Shown here: in pieces, positions 25,879 through 35,986 of the stretch
Numbering within the stretch: the first letter of the stretch is position 1
How the letters are laid out: every line of letters starts with the position of its first letter
Assembly (NCBI RefSeq): GCF_902859585.1
Contig: NZ_CADIJM010000003.1
Span: 186,001-250,000 of the forward strand
Length of the DNA: 64,000 nt
Direction of reading: 5' to 3'
DNA from: Achromobacter animicus
GTDB lineage: Bacteria; Pseudomonadota; Gammaproteobacteria; Burkholderiales; Burkholderiaceae_B
Notes under the pieces: generated by a model
Seen by the model: only the letters and a program-made list of their open reading frames with translations
The model's database searches: none
What the model was told of the DNA's origin: nothing
Position numbers and translations under genes: made by a program

Positions 25879-26754
25879 TCAGGCGGTGACCACGTCCGCC
25901 GGCTGGTTGGTCAGCAGCGCCAGCAGGCGGGCGATTTCCTCGCGCAATTGGCGGCGGTCGACAACCATGTCGATGGCGCCCTTCTGCAGCAGGAACTCGG
26001 CGCGCTGGAAGCCTTCGGGCAGCTTTTCACGCACGGTCTGTTCGATCACGCGCGGACCGGCAAAGCCGATCAGGGCCTTGGGTTCGGCGATGACCACGTC
26101 GCCCATGAAGGCAAAGCTGGCCGACACGCCGCCCATGGTGGGATCGGTGAGGACGCTGATGAACGGCAGGCCGGCGGCCGACAGGCGGGTCAGCATGGCG
26201 TTGGTCTTGGCCATCTGCATGAGCGACAGCAGGCTTTCCTGCATGCGCGCGCCGCCCGAGGCGGCCACGCAGATGAACGGGGTCTTGTTGTCGAGGGCCG
26301 CTTGGGCGCCGCGCGCAAAGCGCTCGCCCACCACCGAGCCCATCGAGCCACCCATGAATTCGAATTCGAAGCAGGCCAGCGTGGCGGGCACGCCGCGGAT
26401 CGAGCCGCTCATGACGACCAGCGCGTCGCTCTCGCCCGTTGCCTTGACGGCCTCTTGCAGACGCTCGGGGTACTTGCGCGTGTCCTTGAACTTCAGGGTG
26501 TCGACCGAACGCGTGTTCTGGCCGATTTCAACGCGGCCTTCCATGTCCAGCAGCGAATCGATGCGGGCGCGAGCCCCGATCCGCATGTGGTGGTCGCACT
26601 TGGGGCAGACGTGGAGGTTGGCTGCCAGGTCTTCGCTATACAGCACCGATTCGCACGACGGGCATTTCACCCAAAGGCCTTCGGGCACGCGGCGGGCGCC
26701 GCTGTCGCTGGTTTTGTTGATGCGAGGCGGCAGGAGTTTATCGATCCAGCTCAT
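25879..26754 (-). CDS. accD: Acetyl-CoA carboxylase carboxyltransferase subunit beta
   Basis: A 291-residue subunit that, with AccA, transfers carboxyl from biotin to acetyl-CoA to make malonyl-CoA. The four-Cys zinc finger is Cys31, Cys34, Cys50 and Cys53 (KCPSC and VCPKC). The crotonase-fold core follows ([18 protein letters not shown]). It lies 37 bp after trpA; trpB-trpA-accD is a frequent betaproteobacterial order. Here pagL, not folC, is the next gene. Confidence 0.97.
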   Translation of the reverse strand: MSWIDKLLPPRINKTSDSGARRVPEGLWVKCPSCESVLYSEDLAANLHVCPKCDHHMRIGARARIDSLLDMEGRVEIGQNTRSVDTLKFKDTRKYPERLQEAVKATGESDALVVMSGSIRGVPATLACFEFEFMGGSMGSVVGERFARGAQAALDNKTPFICVAASGGARMQESLLSLMQMAKTNAMLTRLSAAGLPFISVLTDPTMGGVSASFAFMGDVVIAEPKALIGFAGPRVIEQTVREKLPEGFQRAEFLLQKGAIDMVVDRRQLREEIARLLALLTNQPADVVTA

Positions 26755-26791
26755 TGAGTATTCATCCCGTTTGAGATCGCGACCCGGCCGC

Positions 26792-27655
26792 TCAGGCCGA
26801 CGCGTTCTCTCGTTTTACTTGATCCAGCGCCTGCCGGATGGTGCGCAGCCAGCCGCTGGCGGCGGCGACTGCGGCGTCGGTTTGCTGGGCAGCCGGTGCG
26901 TTGGCGACCGCCTGCTCCATGGTTTCAATCAGTTTGCTGCCGATGACGACCGCATCGGCGGCGCGCGCCACGCGCTGGGCGCTTTCGGCGTCGCGGATGC
27001 CGAAGCCCACGCCCACCGGGATGTCGCGCACGTGGCGGCGAATCACGGCCACGCGATCGGCGACGTCGTCGGTGTTCAGCGAGCCAGCGCCCGTCACGCC
27101 CTTGAGCGACACGTAGTACACATAGCCGCGTGCCACGGCCGCGACGGCCTTGATGCGGTCTTCAGTGGAGGTGGGCGCCAAGAGGAAGATGGGCGCAATG
27201 CCGTGTTCGCCCAGGGTGGCGGCGAACTCGATGACTTCTTCGGGCGGGTAGTCCACGACCAGCACGCCGTCCACGCCGGCCTGCGCGGCACGGCTGGCGA
27301 ATTCGGCCTGGCCCATGCGTTCGATGGGATTGGCGTAGCCCATCAGGACCACGGGCGTCTCGGTGTCGCGCTGGCGGAAGTCGGCCACCAGCTCCAGTAC
27401 GCGGGCCAGGCCCACGCCTTGCGCGATGGCGCGGTCTGCGGCGCGCTGGATGACCGGGCCGTCGGCCATGGGATCCGAGAACGGCACGCCCAGTTCGATG
27501 ACGTCGGCGCCGGCGTCAACCAGCGCGTGCATCAGCGGCACCGTGGCGGCGGGGGAAGGATCGCCGGCGGCGATGTAGGGAATCAGGGCCGCTGCGCGGC
27601 CGGATTCTGCGGTGCGCGCGAAAGCCGCGGCAATGCGATCGGTGCGGGTTGTCAT
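26792..27655 (-). CDS. trpA: Tryptophan synthase alpha subunit
   Basis: A 287-residue TIM barrel that cleaves indole-3-glycerol phosphate. The catalytic pair is Glu54 (ELGVPFSDP) and Asp65 (MADGP). The phosphate-binding GVTGAGSL and GVGFGIRD segments are present. The ATG at 27655 follows the trpB stop by 2 bp. The same frame stays open upstream into trpB, but the family N-terminus (RTDRIAAAF) fixes the start. A C-terminal Ala-rich tail is slightly longer than in E. coli. Confidence 0.97.
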   Translation of the reverse strand: MTTRTDRIAAAFARTAESGRAAALIPYIAAGDPSPAATVPLMHALVDAGADVIELGVPFSDPMADGPVIQRAADRAIAQGVGLARVLELVADFRQRDTETPVVLMGYANPIERMGQAEFASRAAQAGVDGVLVVDYPPEEVIEFAATLGEHGIAPIFLLAPTSTEDRIKAVAAVARGYVYYVSLKGVTGAGSLNTDDVADRVAVIRRHVRDIPVGVGFGIRDAESAQRVARAADAVVIGSKLIETMEQAVANAPAAQQTDAAVAAASGWLRTIRQALDQVKRENASA

Positions 27656-27657
27656 GT

Positions 27658-28860
27658 TCAGAGCTCGATGCCGGCGCGTTCGGCGACGGTGTGCATATCC
27701 TTGTCGCCGCGGCCAGACAGATTGACCAGGATGACGGCATCGCGCGGCAGCGTGGCGGCCATCTTGACGGCCTGGGCGATGGCGTGCGACGACTCCAGCG
27801 CGGGCATGATGCCTTCGATGCGGCAGCAGTCGTGGAAGGCCTTCAGGGCTTCGTCGTCGGTGATGCCGACGTACTCGGCACGGGCCGAATCCTTGAGCCA
27901 GGCGTGTTCCGGACCGACGCCGGGGTAGTCCAGGCCGGCCGAGACCGAATGCGTTTCTTGAACCTGGCCGTCGGCGTTCTGCATGACGTAGGTGCGGTTG
28001 CCGTGCAGCACGCCCACCTGGCCCGCGGCCAGCGATGCAGCGTGCTTGCCGCTGTCCATGCCCTCGCCCGCCGCCTCGACGCCGATCAGGCGCACGTTTT
28101 CGTAGGGGATGTAGGGATGGAAGATGCCCATGGCATTGGAGCCGCCGCCCACCGCCGCCACGACGTAGTCGGGCTGGCGGCCGATGGCCTCGGGCATCTG
28201 CGTCAGGCATTCGTTGCCGATGACGGTCTGGAAGTCGCGCACCATGCGGGGATAGGGGTCGGGACCCGCCACCGTGCCGATGATGTAGAACGTGTTTTCG
28301 ATGTTGGTGACCCAGTCGCGCATGGCTTCGTTCAGCGCGTCCTTCAGGGTGCGCGAACCGGAGTTCACGGGCACCACCGTGGCGCCCAGAAGCTTCATGC
28401 GGTAGACGTTGGAGGCCTGGCGGCGCACGTCTTCGCTGCCCATGTACACCACGCATTCCATGCCGTAGCGGGCCGCGACCGTGGCGGTGGCCACGCCGTG
28501 CTGGCCGGCGCCGGTTTCGGCGATGACACGCGGCTTGCCCATGCGCTTGGCCAGGAGAGCCTGGCCGATGCAGTTGTTGACCTTGTGCGCGCCGGTGTGG
28601 TTCAGGTCTTCGCGCTTGAACCAGATCTGGGCGCCGCCCACGAGTTCGGACCAGCGCCGGGCATGGTAGACCGGGCTGGGCCGGCCCACGAAATGCTTGA
28701 GCTCGTAGTTGAACTCTTCGAGGAAGGCGGGATCGACCCGGTAACGGTCATAGGACGCGCGCAGGTCGTCAAGCGCGTGCATCAGCGTTTCCGCCACGAA
28801 AACACCGCCATAAGGCCCGAAATGGCCCTTGGCATCCGGAAAGTCGTAAGGTTTCACCAC
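27658..28860 (-). CDS. trpB: Tryptophan synthase beta subunit
   Basis: A 400-residue PLP enzyme that joins indole and L-serine. The PLP lysine is in HTGAHKVNN (Lys93), the phosphate loop is [11 protein letters not shown], and the catalytic Glu is in TGAGQHG. Two GTG codons in tandem at 28860 and 28857 can start it, 5 and 8 nt after GGGGGAG; I give the first. An open extension to 28944 is rejected. No trp leader peptide or attenuator is visible in the 117-bp gap upstream. Confidence 0.96.
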   Translation of the reverse strand: MVKPYDFPDAKGHFGPYGGVFVAETLMHALDDLRASYDRYRVDPAFLEEFNYELKHFVGRPSPVYHARRWSELVGGAQIWFKREDLNHTGAHKVNNCIGQALLAKRMGKPRVIAETGAGQHGVATATVAARYGMECVVYMGSEDVRRQASNVYRMKLLGATVVPVNSGSRTLKDALNEAMRDWVTNIENTFYIIGTVAGPDPYPRMVRDFQTVIGNECLTQMPEAIGRQPDYVVAAVGGGSNAMGIFHPYIPYENVRLIGVEAAGEGMDSGKHAASLAAGQVGVLHGNRTYVMQNADGQVQETHSVSAGLDYPGVGPEHAWLKDSARAEYVGITDDEALKAFHDCCRIEGIMPALESSHAIAQAVKMAATLPRDAVILVNLSGRGDKDMHTVAERAGIEL

Positions 28861-28977
28861 AGCATCTCCCCCGGGATCGCGGCAGGCCAATGCCAGCCGC
28901 AAATCCGGTTTGCAACCCGGCATTTTACCTGACGCGGACGGCACCGGCGTGCCACCCGCTCCCGGGCGCCCCGCGCG

Positions 28978-30129
28978 TCAGAGGGACTGGCCCATGCGGC
29001 GCAGGAAGGTTTCGCACGCGGCCATCTGGTCCAGGGCCACGTATTCGTTGGGCTTGTGGGCCTGTTCGATATGGCCGGGGCCGCAGACCACCGTGGGGAT
29101 GCCGATGCCCTGGAACAGGCCGGCTTCGGTGCCGTAGGCGACCTTGCGCGTGGCGCGGTCTTCGGTCAGGGCGCGCACCAGCTGGGTGATGGCGGCTTCT
29201 TCCGAGGCCTCCAGCGCGGGCGCGGCGGCGCCGGTCTCGATCTCGATGGTGGCGCCGTCGAATTCGGCCTTCATCTTCGGCAGCAGCTCTTCGCGCACGT
29301 ATTTTTCGACTTCCGCCTGGATGTCGTCCGGACGCATGCCCGGCAGATTGCGGAATTCGTAGGTGAATTCGCACAGCTCGGGGATGGTGTTGACCGCGAT
29401 GCCGCCCCGGATCTGGTTGGTGGTCATCGTGGAGAACGGCACGTCGTAGAACTGGTCGTAGGGGCCGTTGGCCTTGAAGCTGTCAGCCAGGTCGCGGATG
29501 CGGCAGATCAGGCGGGCGGCGTATTCGATGGCGTTGCAGCCGCGCGGCGTGAGCGACGAGTGGGCCGCCTTGCCGTGCACCTTGCAGCGAAAGAGGTTGA
29601 TCCCCTTGTGGGCCACCACGACCTGCATGCCGGTGGGCTCACCCACCACGCAGCCCTCGGGACGGATGCCGCGCTCGTGCAGGTCTGCCAGCATGTACGG
29701 CGCGCCGGCGCAGCCGACTTCCTCGTCGTAGGAGAACGCTAGGTGGATCGGCTTCTTGCGCGGCATGGCCAGAAATTCGGGCACCAGGGCCAGCGACCCG
29801 GCGATGAAGCCCTTCATGTCGCAGGCGCCACGGCCATAGAGCAGGCCGTCTTTTTCGACGAGCTTGAACGGGTCCGTGCTCCAGTCCTGGCCATCCACGG
29901 GCACCACGTCGGTGTGGCCCGACAGGACGATGCCGCCCTGCTGGTTGCCGTCTTGCGCCGGCAGCGTGGCAAAGAGGTTGGCCTTGGTGCGCTCGGGGTT
30001 GTGCGCCAGCCATGCCTCGACGCCCTGGCCCTTGAGCCAGTCACGGACGGTTTCGATCAGGGCAAGATTGGAATTGCGGCTGGTGGTGTCAAAGCCAACC
30101 AGCGTTTCCAGCCAGGTGCGCGCGTTCAT
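28978..30129 (-). CDS. argE: ArgE-type acetylornithine deacetylase (M20 family)
   Basis: A 383-residue metallo-deacylase of the M20A ArgE/DapE group. Metal ligands His72 (SGHTDVVPVDGQ), Asp104 (ACDMKG) and Glu137, next to the catalytic Glu136 (SYDEEVGC), are visible. The GRGACDMKGF and GEPTGM motifs favour ArgE over DapE. The role is release of acetate from N-acetylornithine in arginine synthesis, though many betaproteobacteria use ArgJ, so a broader deacylase role is possible. The ATG at 30129 is the family start; the frame is open further upstream. Confidence 0.88.
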   Translation of the reverse strand: MNARTWLETLVGFDTTSRNSNLALIETVRDWLKGQGVEAWLAHNPERTKANLFATLPAQDGNQQGGIVLSGHTDVVPVDGQDWSTDPFKLVEKDGLLYGRGACDMKGFIAGSLALVPEFLAMPRKKPIHLAFSYDEEVGCAGAPYMLADLHERGIRPEGCVVGEPTGMQVVVAHKGINLFRCKVHGKAAHSSLTPRGCNAIEYAARLICRIRDLADSFKANGPYDQFYDVPFSTMTTNQIRGGIAVNTIPELCEFTYEFRNLPGMRPDDIQAEVEKYVREELLPKMKAEFDGATIEIETGAAAPALEASEEAAITQLVRALTEDRATRKVAYGTEAGLFQGIGIPTVVCGPGHIEQAHKPNEYVALDQMAACETFLRRMGQSL

Positions 30130-30319
30130 GTCACTACTCTCGTGGGGAAAAGACGCAGTGTAAAGCCAGGCGGCGGCCGCGTCCCGGACGAGCGCCGTCT
30201 GGATGGCCGGTTTCCGAGGGGCATGCTTCCGAACGACCGCTTTTCGGACGACGCGCAAGACGGCCGGGGCGGCACCGCCTAGAATGTCGCCCGGAAATTA
30301 AAGCCCCCAAGGAGATCCC

Positions 30320-31633
30320 GTGCAGCACAAAGCAGTCCCCACACGCAACATCGTGGCAGCGGTAATAGGCAACGCGCTCGAATGGTATGACTTCCTGGTG
30401 TTCGCGTTCATGACGCCGATCATCGCCAAACTGTTCTTTCCCACCGACCCCAGCGTCCCCGGCAGCGAACTGAACGCCATCCTGATGACCACCGCCATCT
30501 TCGGCGTGGGCTTCTTCATGCGCCCGGTGGGCGGCATCATCCTGGGCCTGTACGGCGACCGCAAGGGCCGCAAGGCCGCCATGGTGCTGGTGACCTCGCT
30601 GATGGCCGTGTCCATCGCGCTGATCACGGTGGCCCCGACCTACCACGCGGCGGGCATCCTGGCCCCGATCTTCATCCTGATCGCGCGCCTCCTGCAAGGC
30701 TTCTCGGCCGGCGGCGAATTCGGCACGTCGACGGCGCTGCTGATCGAAATGGCCCCCAACGGCAAGCGCGGCTTCTATGGCTCGTGGCAGATGGCGGGCC
30801 AGATGCTGGCCCTGTTGATCGGCGCGGCTTGCGGCACGCTCATCACCGAGTTCTTCACCGAGCAGCAGATTGCCGACTGGGCATGGCGCCTGCCCTTCGC
30901 CTTCGGCCTGGTGATTGTGCCGATCGCCATCTATATCCGCCGCAACGTCGACGAAACCGACGCCTTCAAGCAGATGAAGGAAGCCGACCGCCAGGCCGCC
31001 GAACGCGGTGAAGTCAAGCGCCTGTCGCTGGGCCAGATGCTGCGCACCCACACCCGCGAGACGCTGATCGGCGTGGGCCTGGTGGTGACGGCTACGGTGT
31101 CGATCTACATCACGTTCACGTACCTGGTCACCTATTCGACCAAGGTGCTGATGCTGCCGCTGAACCAGACCTTCCTGGTGCAGATGGCTGGCGCGGCCCT
31201 GATGGTGGTGCTGACCCCGTTCATGGGCGCCTGGTCCGACCGCATCGGCCGCCGTCCGCTCGTGATCGGCTCGCTGATCGGCTACCTGATCGTGCTGTAC
31301 CCGCTGTACTTCTGGCTGTCGGACGCGCCGTCGATCGGCCGCCTGCTGACCGTGCAGGTCGTGGTCTGCATTTTCGTGTCGGCGTTCTTCGGCGTGTTCA
31401 GCACGGTGATGGCCGAGCTGTTCCCGGCGCGCGTGCGTTCAGTTGGCCTGTCGCTGGCCTATAACGTGGCCGTGATGATCTTCGGCGGCTTCGCACAGTT
31501 CATCGTGACCTGGCTGATCAAGACCACCGGCTCGCCCATGGCGCCGGCCTACTACGTGATGTTTGGCGTGGCGCTGGGTCTGGTCGCCGCGTTCTACATG
31601 CGCGACCGCGCGCATGAAGAACTGGAACACTGA
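30320..31633 (+). CDS. MHS-family major facilitator transporter
   Basis: A 437-residue 12-helix proton symporter of the metabolite:H+ symporter family (ProP, KgtP, CitA relatives). The MHS signatures are GNALEWYDFLVF near residue 20, GDRKGRKAAMV in loop 2-3, RLLQGFSAGGEFG around 120, and SDRIGRRP in the second half. The GTG at 30320 has a strong AAGGAG. The substrate is not predictable (compatible solutes or organic acids). It stands alone, divergent from argE and convergent with relA. Confidence 0.88.
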   Translation: MQHKAVPTRNIVAAVIGNALEWYDFLVFAFMTPIIAKLFFPTDPSVPGSELNAILMTTAIFGVGFFMRPVGGIILGLYGDRKGRKAAMVLVTSLMAVSIALITVAPTYHAAGILAPIFILIARLLQGFSAGGEFGTSTALLIEMAPNGKRGFYGSWQMAGQMLALLIGAACGTLITEFFTEQQIADWAWRLPFAFGLVIVPIAIYIRRNVDETDAFKQMKEADRQAAERGEVKRLSLGQMLRTHTRETLIGVGLVVTATVSIYITFTYLVTYSTKVLMLPLNQTFLVQMAGAALMVVLTPFMGAWSDRIGRRPLVIGSLIGYLIVLYPLYFWLSDAPSIGRLLTVQVVVCIFVSAFFGVFSTVMAELFPARVRSVGLSLAYNVAVMIFGGFAQFIVTWLIKTTGSPMAPAYYVMFGVALGLVAAFYMRDRAHEELEH

Positions 31634-31697
31634 GGCCTGAACCGCCGCGTGCTGCCGCCTGGCCTTCACGCCAGCGGCGGGCACGGCGGGAAATGAT

Positions 31698-31720
31698 CCG
31701 GCAGCGGTTCTCGCTGCCGG
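31698..31720. terminator. Hairpin between convergent MFS and relA genes
   Basis: CCGGCAGCG (31698-31706) pairs perfectly with CGCTGCCGG (31712-31720), loop 5 nt, 10 bp before the relA stop. No T-run follows on either strand. Confidence 0.4.
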
Positions 31721-31729
31721 AAACTGCGC

Positions 31730-34009
31730 CTAGCGGCGCATCGCCGACGACACGCCTGGCACTTCGGCCAGCGCATCCAGCGCGCGGGACAGCGATTCGC
31801 CGCCGCGCACCTCCACCGTGAACACCATATGGGCAAGCGACTGCTTGCTCTGCGTGTTCACGCCCACGACGTTCAGACGCAGGCGCGCAAACACTTCCGA
31901 CAGGTCGCGCAACAGGCCCGAGCGGTCATGCGCGCGCACGCTGATGTCCACCGGATAGAAGGTGTCGGCCGTTTCGCCCCACGCCACTTCGATGACGCGC
32001 TCGGGCTCGCGCGCAGCCAGCGCCAGATAGCTGTGGCAGTCGCGGCGATGGATGGACACTCCGCGCCCCCGCGTCACGAAGCCGGAGATCGCATCCGGCG
32101 GCGCCGGGCGGCAGCATCGGGCCAACTGCGTCAGCAGCGACCCCACCCCCACCACCAGCACGCCGCTCTTGCCGCTTTTCTCGGCGCTGCCGGCGCTGGC
32201 GTGCCGCAAGGCCGCCGGCGTGGGTTCGACCGCGGGCGCCGGCTGCTGGAACACCGCGTCGATCTGGCGCAGGCTGAATTCTTCCTTGGCGGCGGCGACG
32301 TAAAGGTCGTCGGCCCGCGCAAAACCCAGGTTCTGGGCCAGCTGTTCCAGATTGATGGCCGTCTTGCCCAGGCGCTGCAATTCCTTTTCGACAAGCGCCT
32401 GCCCCTGCGTGATGCGCTGCTGCAGTTCAATCGCGTTGAACCACATCCGCACCTTGGCACGGGCGCGCGGGCTGGCCAGAAAGCCAAGCTGGGGATTGAG
32501 CCAGTCGCGCGACGGGCCGCCGGACTTGGCGGAGATGATCTCCACGGTCTGGCCGGTGGACAGGTGCGTCTGCAGCGGCACCATCTGCCCATCGACGCGC
32601 GCGCCGCGGCAGCGGTGGCCCAGGTCGGTGTGCAGGTGATAGGCGAAGTCCACCGGCGTGGCGCCGGCGGGCAGTTCGATCACGCGCGCCTGGGGCGTCA
32701 GCACGTAGATGCGTTCGTCGGTATGCGCGGGTGCCGTCACCGCGCCGCGGCTCTTGCCCGCGGCGGCCCGGCCCGTGGCAGGCTTGGCGGGCTCGGGCGG
32801 CGTGTTTTCGCCACCCTCGACATCGGTGTTCCAGGCCAGCAGCTGGCGCATCCACGCAAGCTGCCGGTCGTATTCGCTGGAGGCGGCGACCTGCCCGCCC
32901 TTGGCGCCCGCTTCCTTGTAGCGCCAATGCGCGGCCATCCCGTATTCGGCGAACTGGTGCATCTCGCGTGTGCGGATCTGCACTTCGAAGGGACGGCCGT
33001 CGTCGTCGGCCACCACCGTATGCAGCGACCGGTAGCCGTTGGGCTTGGGCCGCGAGATGTAGTCGTCGAACTCGTCGGACAGCGGCGTCCACATCTCGTG
33101 CACCATGCCCAGCGCCGTGTAGCAGGCACGCACGTCGTCGACGATGACGCGCAGCGCCCGCAGGTCGTACATCTGCGAGAAATCCAGGCGCTTGACGCGC
33201 ATCTTGTTCCAGATGCTGTAGATGTGCTTGGGCCGGCCGCTGACCTCGGCGTCGATGCCGCTCTTGGCCAGCGCCTGCTGCAGGCGCGTGATGGCGCCGG
33301 CGATGAAGGCCTCGCGCTCGACCCGCTTTTCTTCGAGCAGGCGGGCAATGTGCTTGTACTTGTCGGGTTCGAGGAAGCGGAAGGACAGGTCTTCCATTTC
33401 CCACTTGATCTGCCAGATGCCCAACCGGTTGGCGAGCGGCGCGTACAGGTCCAGCGTTTCGCGGGCGAAGCTGGGCGAGCACGGCGCCTTGCTCTCGGCG
33501 TGCCAGCGCAGCGTGCGCAGCCGTGACGCCAGGCGCATCAGCACGATGCGCAGGTCGGCGGCCATGGCCAGCAGCATCTTGCGCTGCATTTCCTTCTGCG
33601 AACCGCTTTCGGCCGACGCATCGCTGGCCTGCCGGGCCACCACGCCCAGGCGCAGCAACGCGTAGGCGCCCTGCACCAGCCGCGCGATTTCCGCGCCGAA
33701 GGCGACGGCGATGGGGTCGTTGCGCAACGAGGGCGCGGGCGCCATCAGATCGGTGGGCAGCGCGGCCAGGAGGGCGGCGGCGCGCGTGGCGGCATCGGTG
33801 TGCAAGGCCGCCAGGATACGGACGACGCCGGCGGCATGCCCGGCCAGCGGCTCACCCGTCAGGGCGTTCTGGCCGTGGAAGCGAGGCTCGGCCCAGCAGG
33901 CGACCCGGTCCAGTAATGCCAGGCCCTCGGCATCCAGGCCCGCTCCGGCCTCCTGCCGCCAGGAAGCGTCAAATGGCGAAGGCGCATCGGGAACGGGCGG
34001 GGCGGACAT
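31730..34009 (-). CDS. relA: (p)ppGpp synthetase RelA
   Basis: A 759-residue ribosome-associated alarmone synthetase. The N-terminal pseudo-hydrolase half lacks the HD pair of bifunctional SpoT/Rel enzymes, so it should be synthesis-only. The synthetase core is GRPKHIYSIWNKM to YDLRALRVIVDD and GYRSLHTVV. A TGS domain (ERIYVLTPQARVIELPAGAT) follows near 450, then the zinc-finger-like region with RCCRP, and a C-terminal ACT domain (DRSGLLRDLSEVFARL). It is monocistronic and divergent from mtfA. Confidence 0.95.
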   Translation of the reverse strand: MSAPPVPDAPSPFDASWRQEAGAGLDAEGLALLDRVACWAEPRFHGQNALTGEPLAGHAAGVVRILAALHTDAATRAAALLAALPTDLMAPAPSLRNDPIAVAFGAEIARLVQGAYALLRLGVVARQASDASAESGSQKEMQRKMLLAMAADLRIVLMRLASRLRTLRWHAESKAPCSPSFARETLDLYAPLANRLGIWQIKWEMEDLSFRFLEPDKYKHIARLLEEKRVEREAFIAGAITRLQQALAKSGIDAEVSGRPKHIYSIWNKMRVKRLDFSQMYDLRALRVIVDDVRACYTALGMVHEMWTPLSDEFDDYISRPKPNGYRSLHTVVADDDGRPFEVQIRTREMHQFAEYGMAAHWRYKEAGAKGGQVAASSEYDRQLAWMRQLLAWNTDVEGGENTPPEPAKPATGRAAAGKSRGAVTAPAHTDERIYVLTPQARVIELPAGATPVDFAYHLHTDLGHRCRGARVDGQMVPLQTHLSTGQTVEIISAKSGGPSRDWLNPQLGFLASPRARAKVRMWFNAIELQQRITQGQALVEKELQRLGKTAINLEQLAQNLGFARADDLYVAAAKEEFSLRQIDAVFQQPAPAVEPTPAALRHASAGSAEKSGKSGVLVVGVGSLLTQLARCCRPAPPDAISGFVTRGRGVSIHRRDCHSYLALAAREPERVIEVAWGETADTFYPVDISVRAHDRSGLLRDLSEVFARLRLNVVGVNTQSKQSLAHMVFTVEVRGGESLSRALDALAEVPGVSSAMRR

Positions 34010-34061
34010 GACGGGGCGTAGCGCAGGTATCGGGTTGAATATTTCGACACTCTACACTAGG

Positions 34062-34078
34062 GTTCAGTCACCCTGAAC
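34062..34078. promoter_or_regulatory. Short dyad in the relA-mtfA gap
   Basis: GTTCAG and CTGAAC form a perfect 6-bp inverted repeat with a 5-bp spacer in the 108-bp divergent gap. It could be an operator; no family is suggested. Confidence 0.3.
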
Positions 34079-34117
34079 ACACTGCCGCATCCCGGCATAT
34101 GGAAGGAACCAAAGCTT

Positions 34118-34951
34118 ATGTTGCGCTGGCTGAAGGGCCGCGGCGCCCGCCCGTCCGAGGTCGCCGAGATGCAGGCCCGCATCCCGCCCGAACTCTGGCG
34201 GCAGGTGCTGGACACCTACCCATTCCTGGCGGCGCTGACCGAAAGCGAAGCCGCCCAATTGCAGGCGCGCGCCGCCTGGCTGCTTGCCAGCAAGACGATC
34301 AATGGCGCGCAGGGGCTGGAGGTCTCGGACTTCATGCGGCTGTCCATCGCCGCGCAGGCCTGCCTGCCCATCCTGAATCTCACGCCCGAACTGTACGAGG
34401 GCTGGGACGAGATCATCGTTTATCCCGCGAGCTTTCGCATCCCCCGGACGCGCGAGGACGAGGACGGGGTGGTCCACGAGTACATCGAGGACGCCGCGGG
34501 CGAAGCCTGGGAAGGCGGACCGCTGGTCCTGTCGTGGGAAGACACGCAGCTGTCCGAGGGCGGCTTCAACGTGGTGATCCACGAGTTCGCCCACAAGCTG
34601 GACCTGCGCTCGGGCTTTGCGGACGGCATGCCGTCGTTGTCGGCGCATCCCGACATCAAGCCGCGCGCGTGGCGACAGGTGCTGGACGACAGCCTTGACC
34701 GCTTCATCGCGGCGGTCGACGCCGTGGAAGCGGCGATTCCGCATGACGTGGACCCGGAGAGCGAGGAAGCGGACGCCTGGTACGGCCAATTGCCGATGGA
34801 TCCCTACGCCGCCACGGACGAGGGCGAGTTCTTCGCGGTCAGTTCGGAACACTTTTTCGTGGATCCCCTTCCCATGCAGCAAGCGCTGCCCGAGTGGTAT
34901 GCCATGCTGCGGGCCTATTACCGGCAGGATCCGCTGGAGCGATACACGTGA
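34118..34951 (+). CDS. mtfA: MtfA-family zinc metallopeptidase
   Basis: A 277-residue cytosolic M90 peptidase. HEFAH at 155-159 is the HExxH zinc motif and Glu244 in AVSSEHFF is the likely third ligand. E. coli MtfA binds the Mlc repressor and so influences glucose PTS genes. Length and fold fit, but whether an Mlc partner exists here is unknown. AAGGA precedes the ATG. Its stop overlaps the next gene's GTG by four bases. Confidence 0.9.
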   Translation: MLRWLKGRGARPSEVAEMQARIPPELWRQVLDTYPFLAALTESEAAQLQARAAWLLASKTINGAQGLEVSDFMRLSIAAQACLPILNLTPELYEGWDEIIVYPASFRIPRTREDEDGVVHEYIEDAAGEAWEGGPLVLSWEDTQLSEGGFNVVIHEFAHKLDLRSGFADGMPSLSAHPDIKPRAWRQVLDDSLDRFIAAVDAVEAAIPHDVDPESEEADAWYGQLPMDPYAATDEGEFFAVSSEHFFVDPLPMQQALPEWYAMLRAYYRQDPLERYT

Positions 34952-35457
34952 AGCAGTTGCTGATCGTCTGGCATTCGCGCACCGGCGCGGCCCAGCAGAT
35001 GGCGCAGGCCGCGGCGCGCGGTGCGGCGTCGGCGGCCGCTGCCCTGGAGCAGCCTGACGATCTGCGCATCGAACTGCGGCGCGCGCAGGATGCCGATGCC
35101 GATGCCTTGCTGGCCAGCCAGGGGTTTGTCTTCTGCGCCCCCGAAAATCTTGCCAGCCTGAGCGGCGAGATGAAGGAGTTCTTCGACCGCAATTACTACG
35201 CGGTGCTGGACCGCATCCAGGGACTGCCCTATGCCGCCCTGATCAGCGCGGGCAGCGACGGCTCTGGTGCGGCCCGGCAGGTCGAACGCATCTGCACCGG
35301 CTGGCGGCTGACGGCGGTGGCGCCGGCCGTCATCGTGAACATGGGCGCGCAGACGGCGGCGCAGATCCTGGCGGCCAAGACGGTGCCGACTGCGGATCTG
35401 GTGCGCTGCGAGGAACTGGGCGGCCTGCTGGCGGGGATGATGCTGATGGGCGCGTGA
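34948..35457 (+). CDS. Flavodoxin/NADPH-dependent FMN reductase-like protein
   Basis: A 169-residue flavodoxin-fold protein. The N-terminus LLIVWHSRTGAAQQMAQ matches the FMN phosphate loop (SxTGxT-like), and FCAPENLASLSGEMKEFFDR matches the NAD(P)H-dependent reductase loop around residue 70. GTG at 34948 overlaps the mtfA stop, so the two are coupled. The electron partner is unknown. Confidence 0.8.
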   Translation: MKQLLIVWHSRTGAAQQMAQAAARGAASAAAALEQPDDLRIELRRAQDADADALLASQGFVFCAPENLASLSGEMKEFFDRNYYAVLDRIQGLPYAALISAGSDGSGAARQVERICTGWRLTAVAPAVIVNMGAQTAAQILAAKTVPTADLVRCEELGGLLAGMMLMGA

Positions 35458-35500
35458 GGCGGCGCTCTGCACCACCGGTGTCTGACATCAGAGCAAAAAA

Positions 35501-35529
35501 AGCCCTCGGCTCACGCCAGAGGGCTTTTT
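35501..35529. terminator. Bidirectional terminator (flavodoxin gene / ridA)
   Basis: AGCCCTC (35501-35507) pairs with GAGGGCT (35519-35525), with five T downstream and seven A upstream, so it can work on both strands between the convergent genes. Confidence 0.9.
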
Positions 35530-35563
35530 CACAAGACCAGCCGCAGCCAGCCCTGACCGTTCA

Positions 35564-35914
35564 TCAAAGCGCGGCCGTCACCACGATCTCGACCTTGTAG
35601 TCGGGGTTGGCAAGGCGGGCCTCAACGGTGGCGCGGGGGGGCGAGTTGCCGTCGGCGACCCATGCGTCCCAGGCCTTGTTCATGCCGTCGAATTCCTTCA
35701 TGTTGGCCACGTAGATCTGGGCCATCAGGATCTTGGTCTTGTCGGTGCCGGCTTCGGCCAGCAGGCGGTCGATCGTGGCGAGCACTTGCTCGGTCTGGCC
35801 GGTGATGTCCAGCGTGGCATCGTCCGGCACCTGGCCTGCCAGGTAGGCAACGCCGTTGTACACGGCCATGTCCGACAGGCGCTTGGTCACGTGAAAGCGC
35901 TTGATGCTGCTCAT
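35564..35914 (-). CDS. RidA-family (YjgF) reactive imine deaminase
   Basis: A 116-residue YjgF/YER057c/UK114 protein. RidA hydrolyses reactive enamine/imine intermediates from PLP enzymes. The key Arg is in SPPRATVEARL, in place of the commoner PARSxVxV, so this is one of the Rid subfamilies rather than classical RidA. GGGGAA precedes the ATG. It follows pncB by 72 bp on the same strand. Confidence 0.85.
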   Translation of the reverse strand: MSSIKRFHVTKRLSDMAVYNGVAYLAGQVPDDATLDITGQTEQVLATIDRLLAEAGTDKTKILMAQIYVANMKEFDGMNKAWDAWVADGNSPPRATVEARLANPDYKVEIVVTAAL

Positions 35915-35986
35915 GAGAATTCCCCTAGAGTCGAGTGGTTTGGGTGGAACTGGGCAAAGCTGCCCGCGTGCGGCGCGCGGGCGTCG

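Noticed and set aside
26792-28456. A 554-codon frame that reads trpA with a long upstream extension
   Set aside because: The extension is an out-of-frame reading of trpB; the trpA start after the trpB stop gives a standard protein.
31829-33526. A 565-codon frame antisense to relA
   Set aside because: Low-complexity shadow of relA in high-GC sequence.
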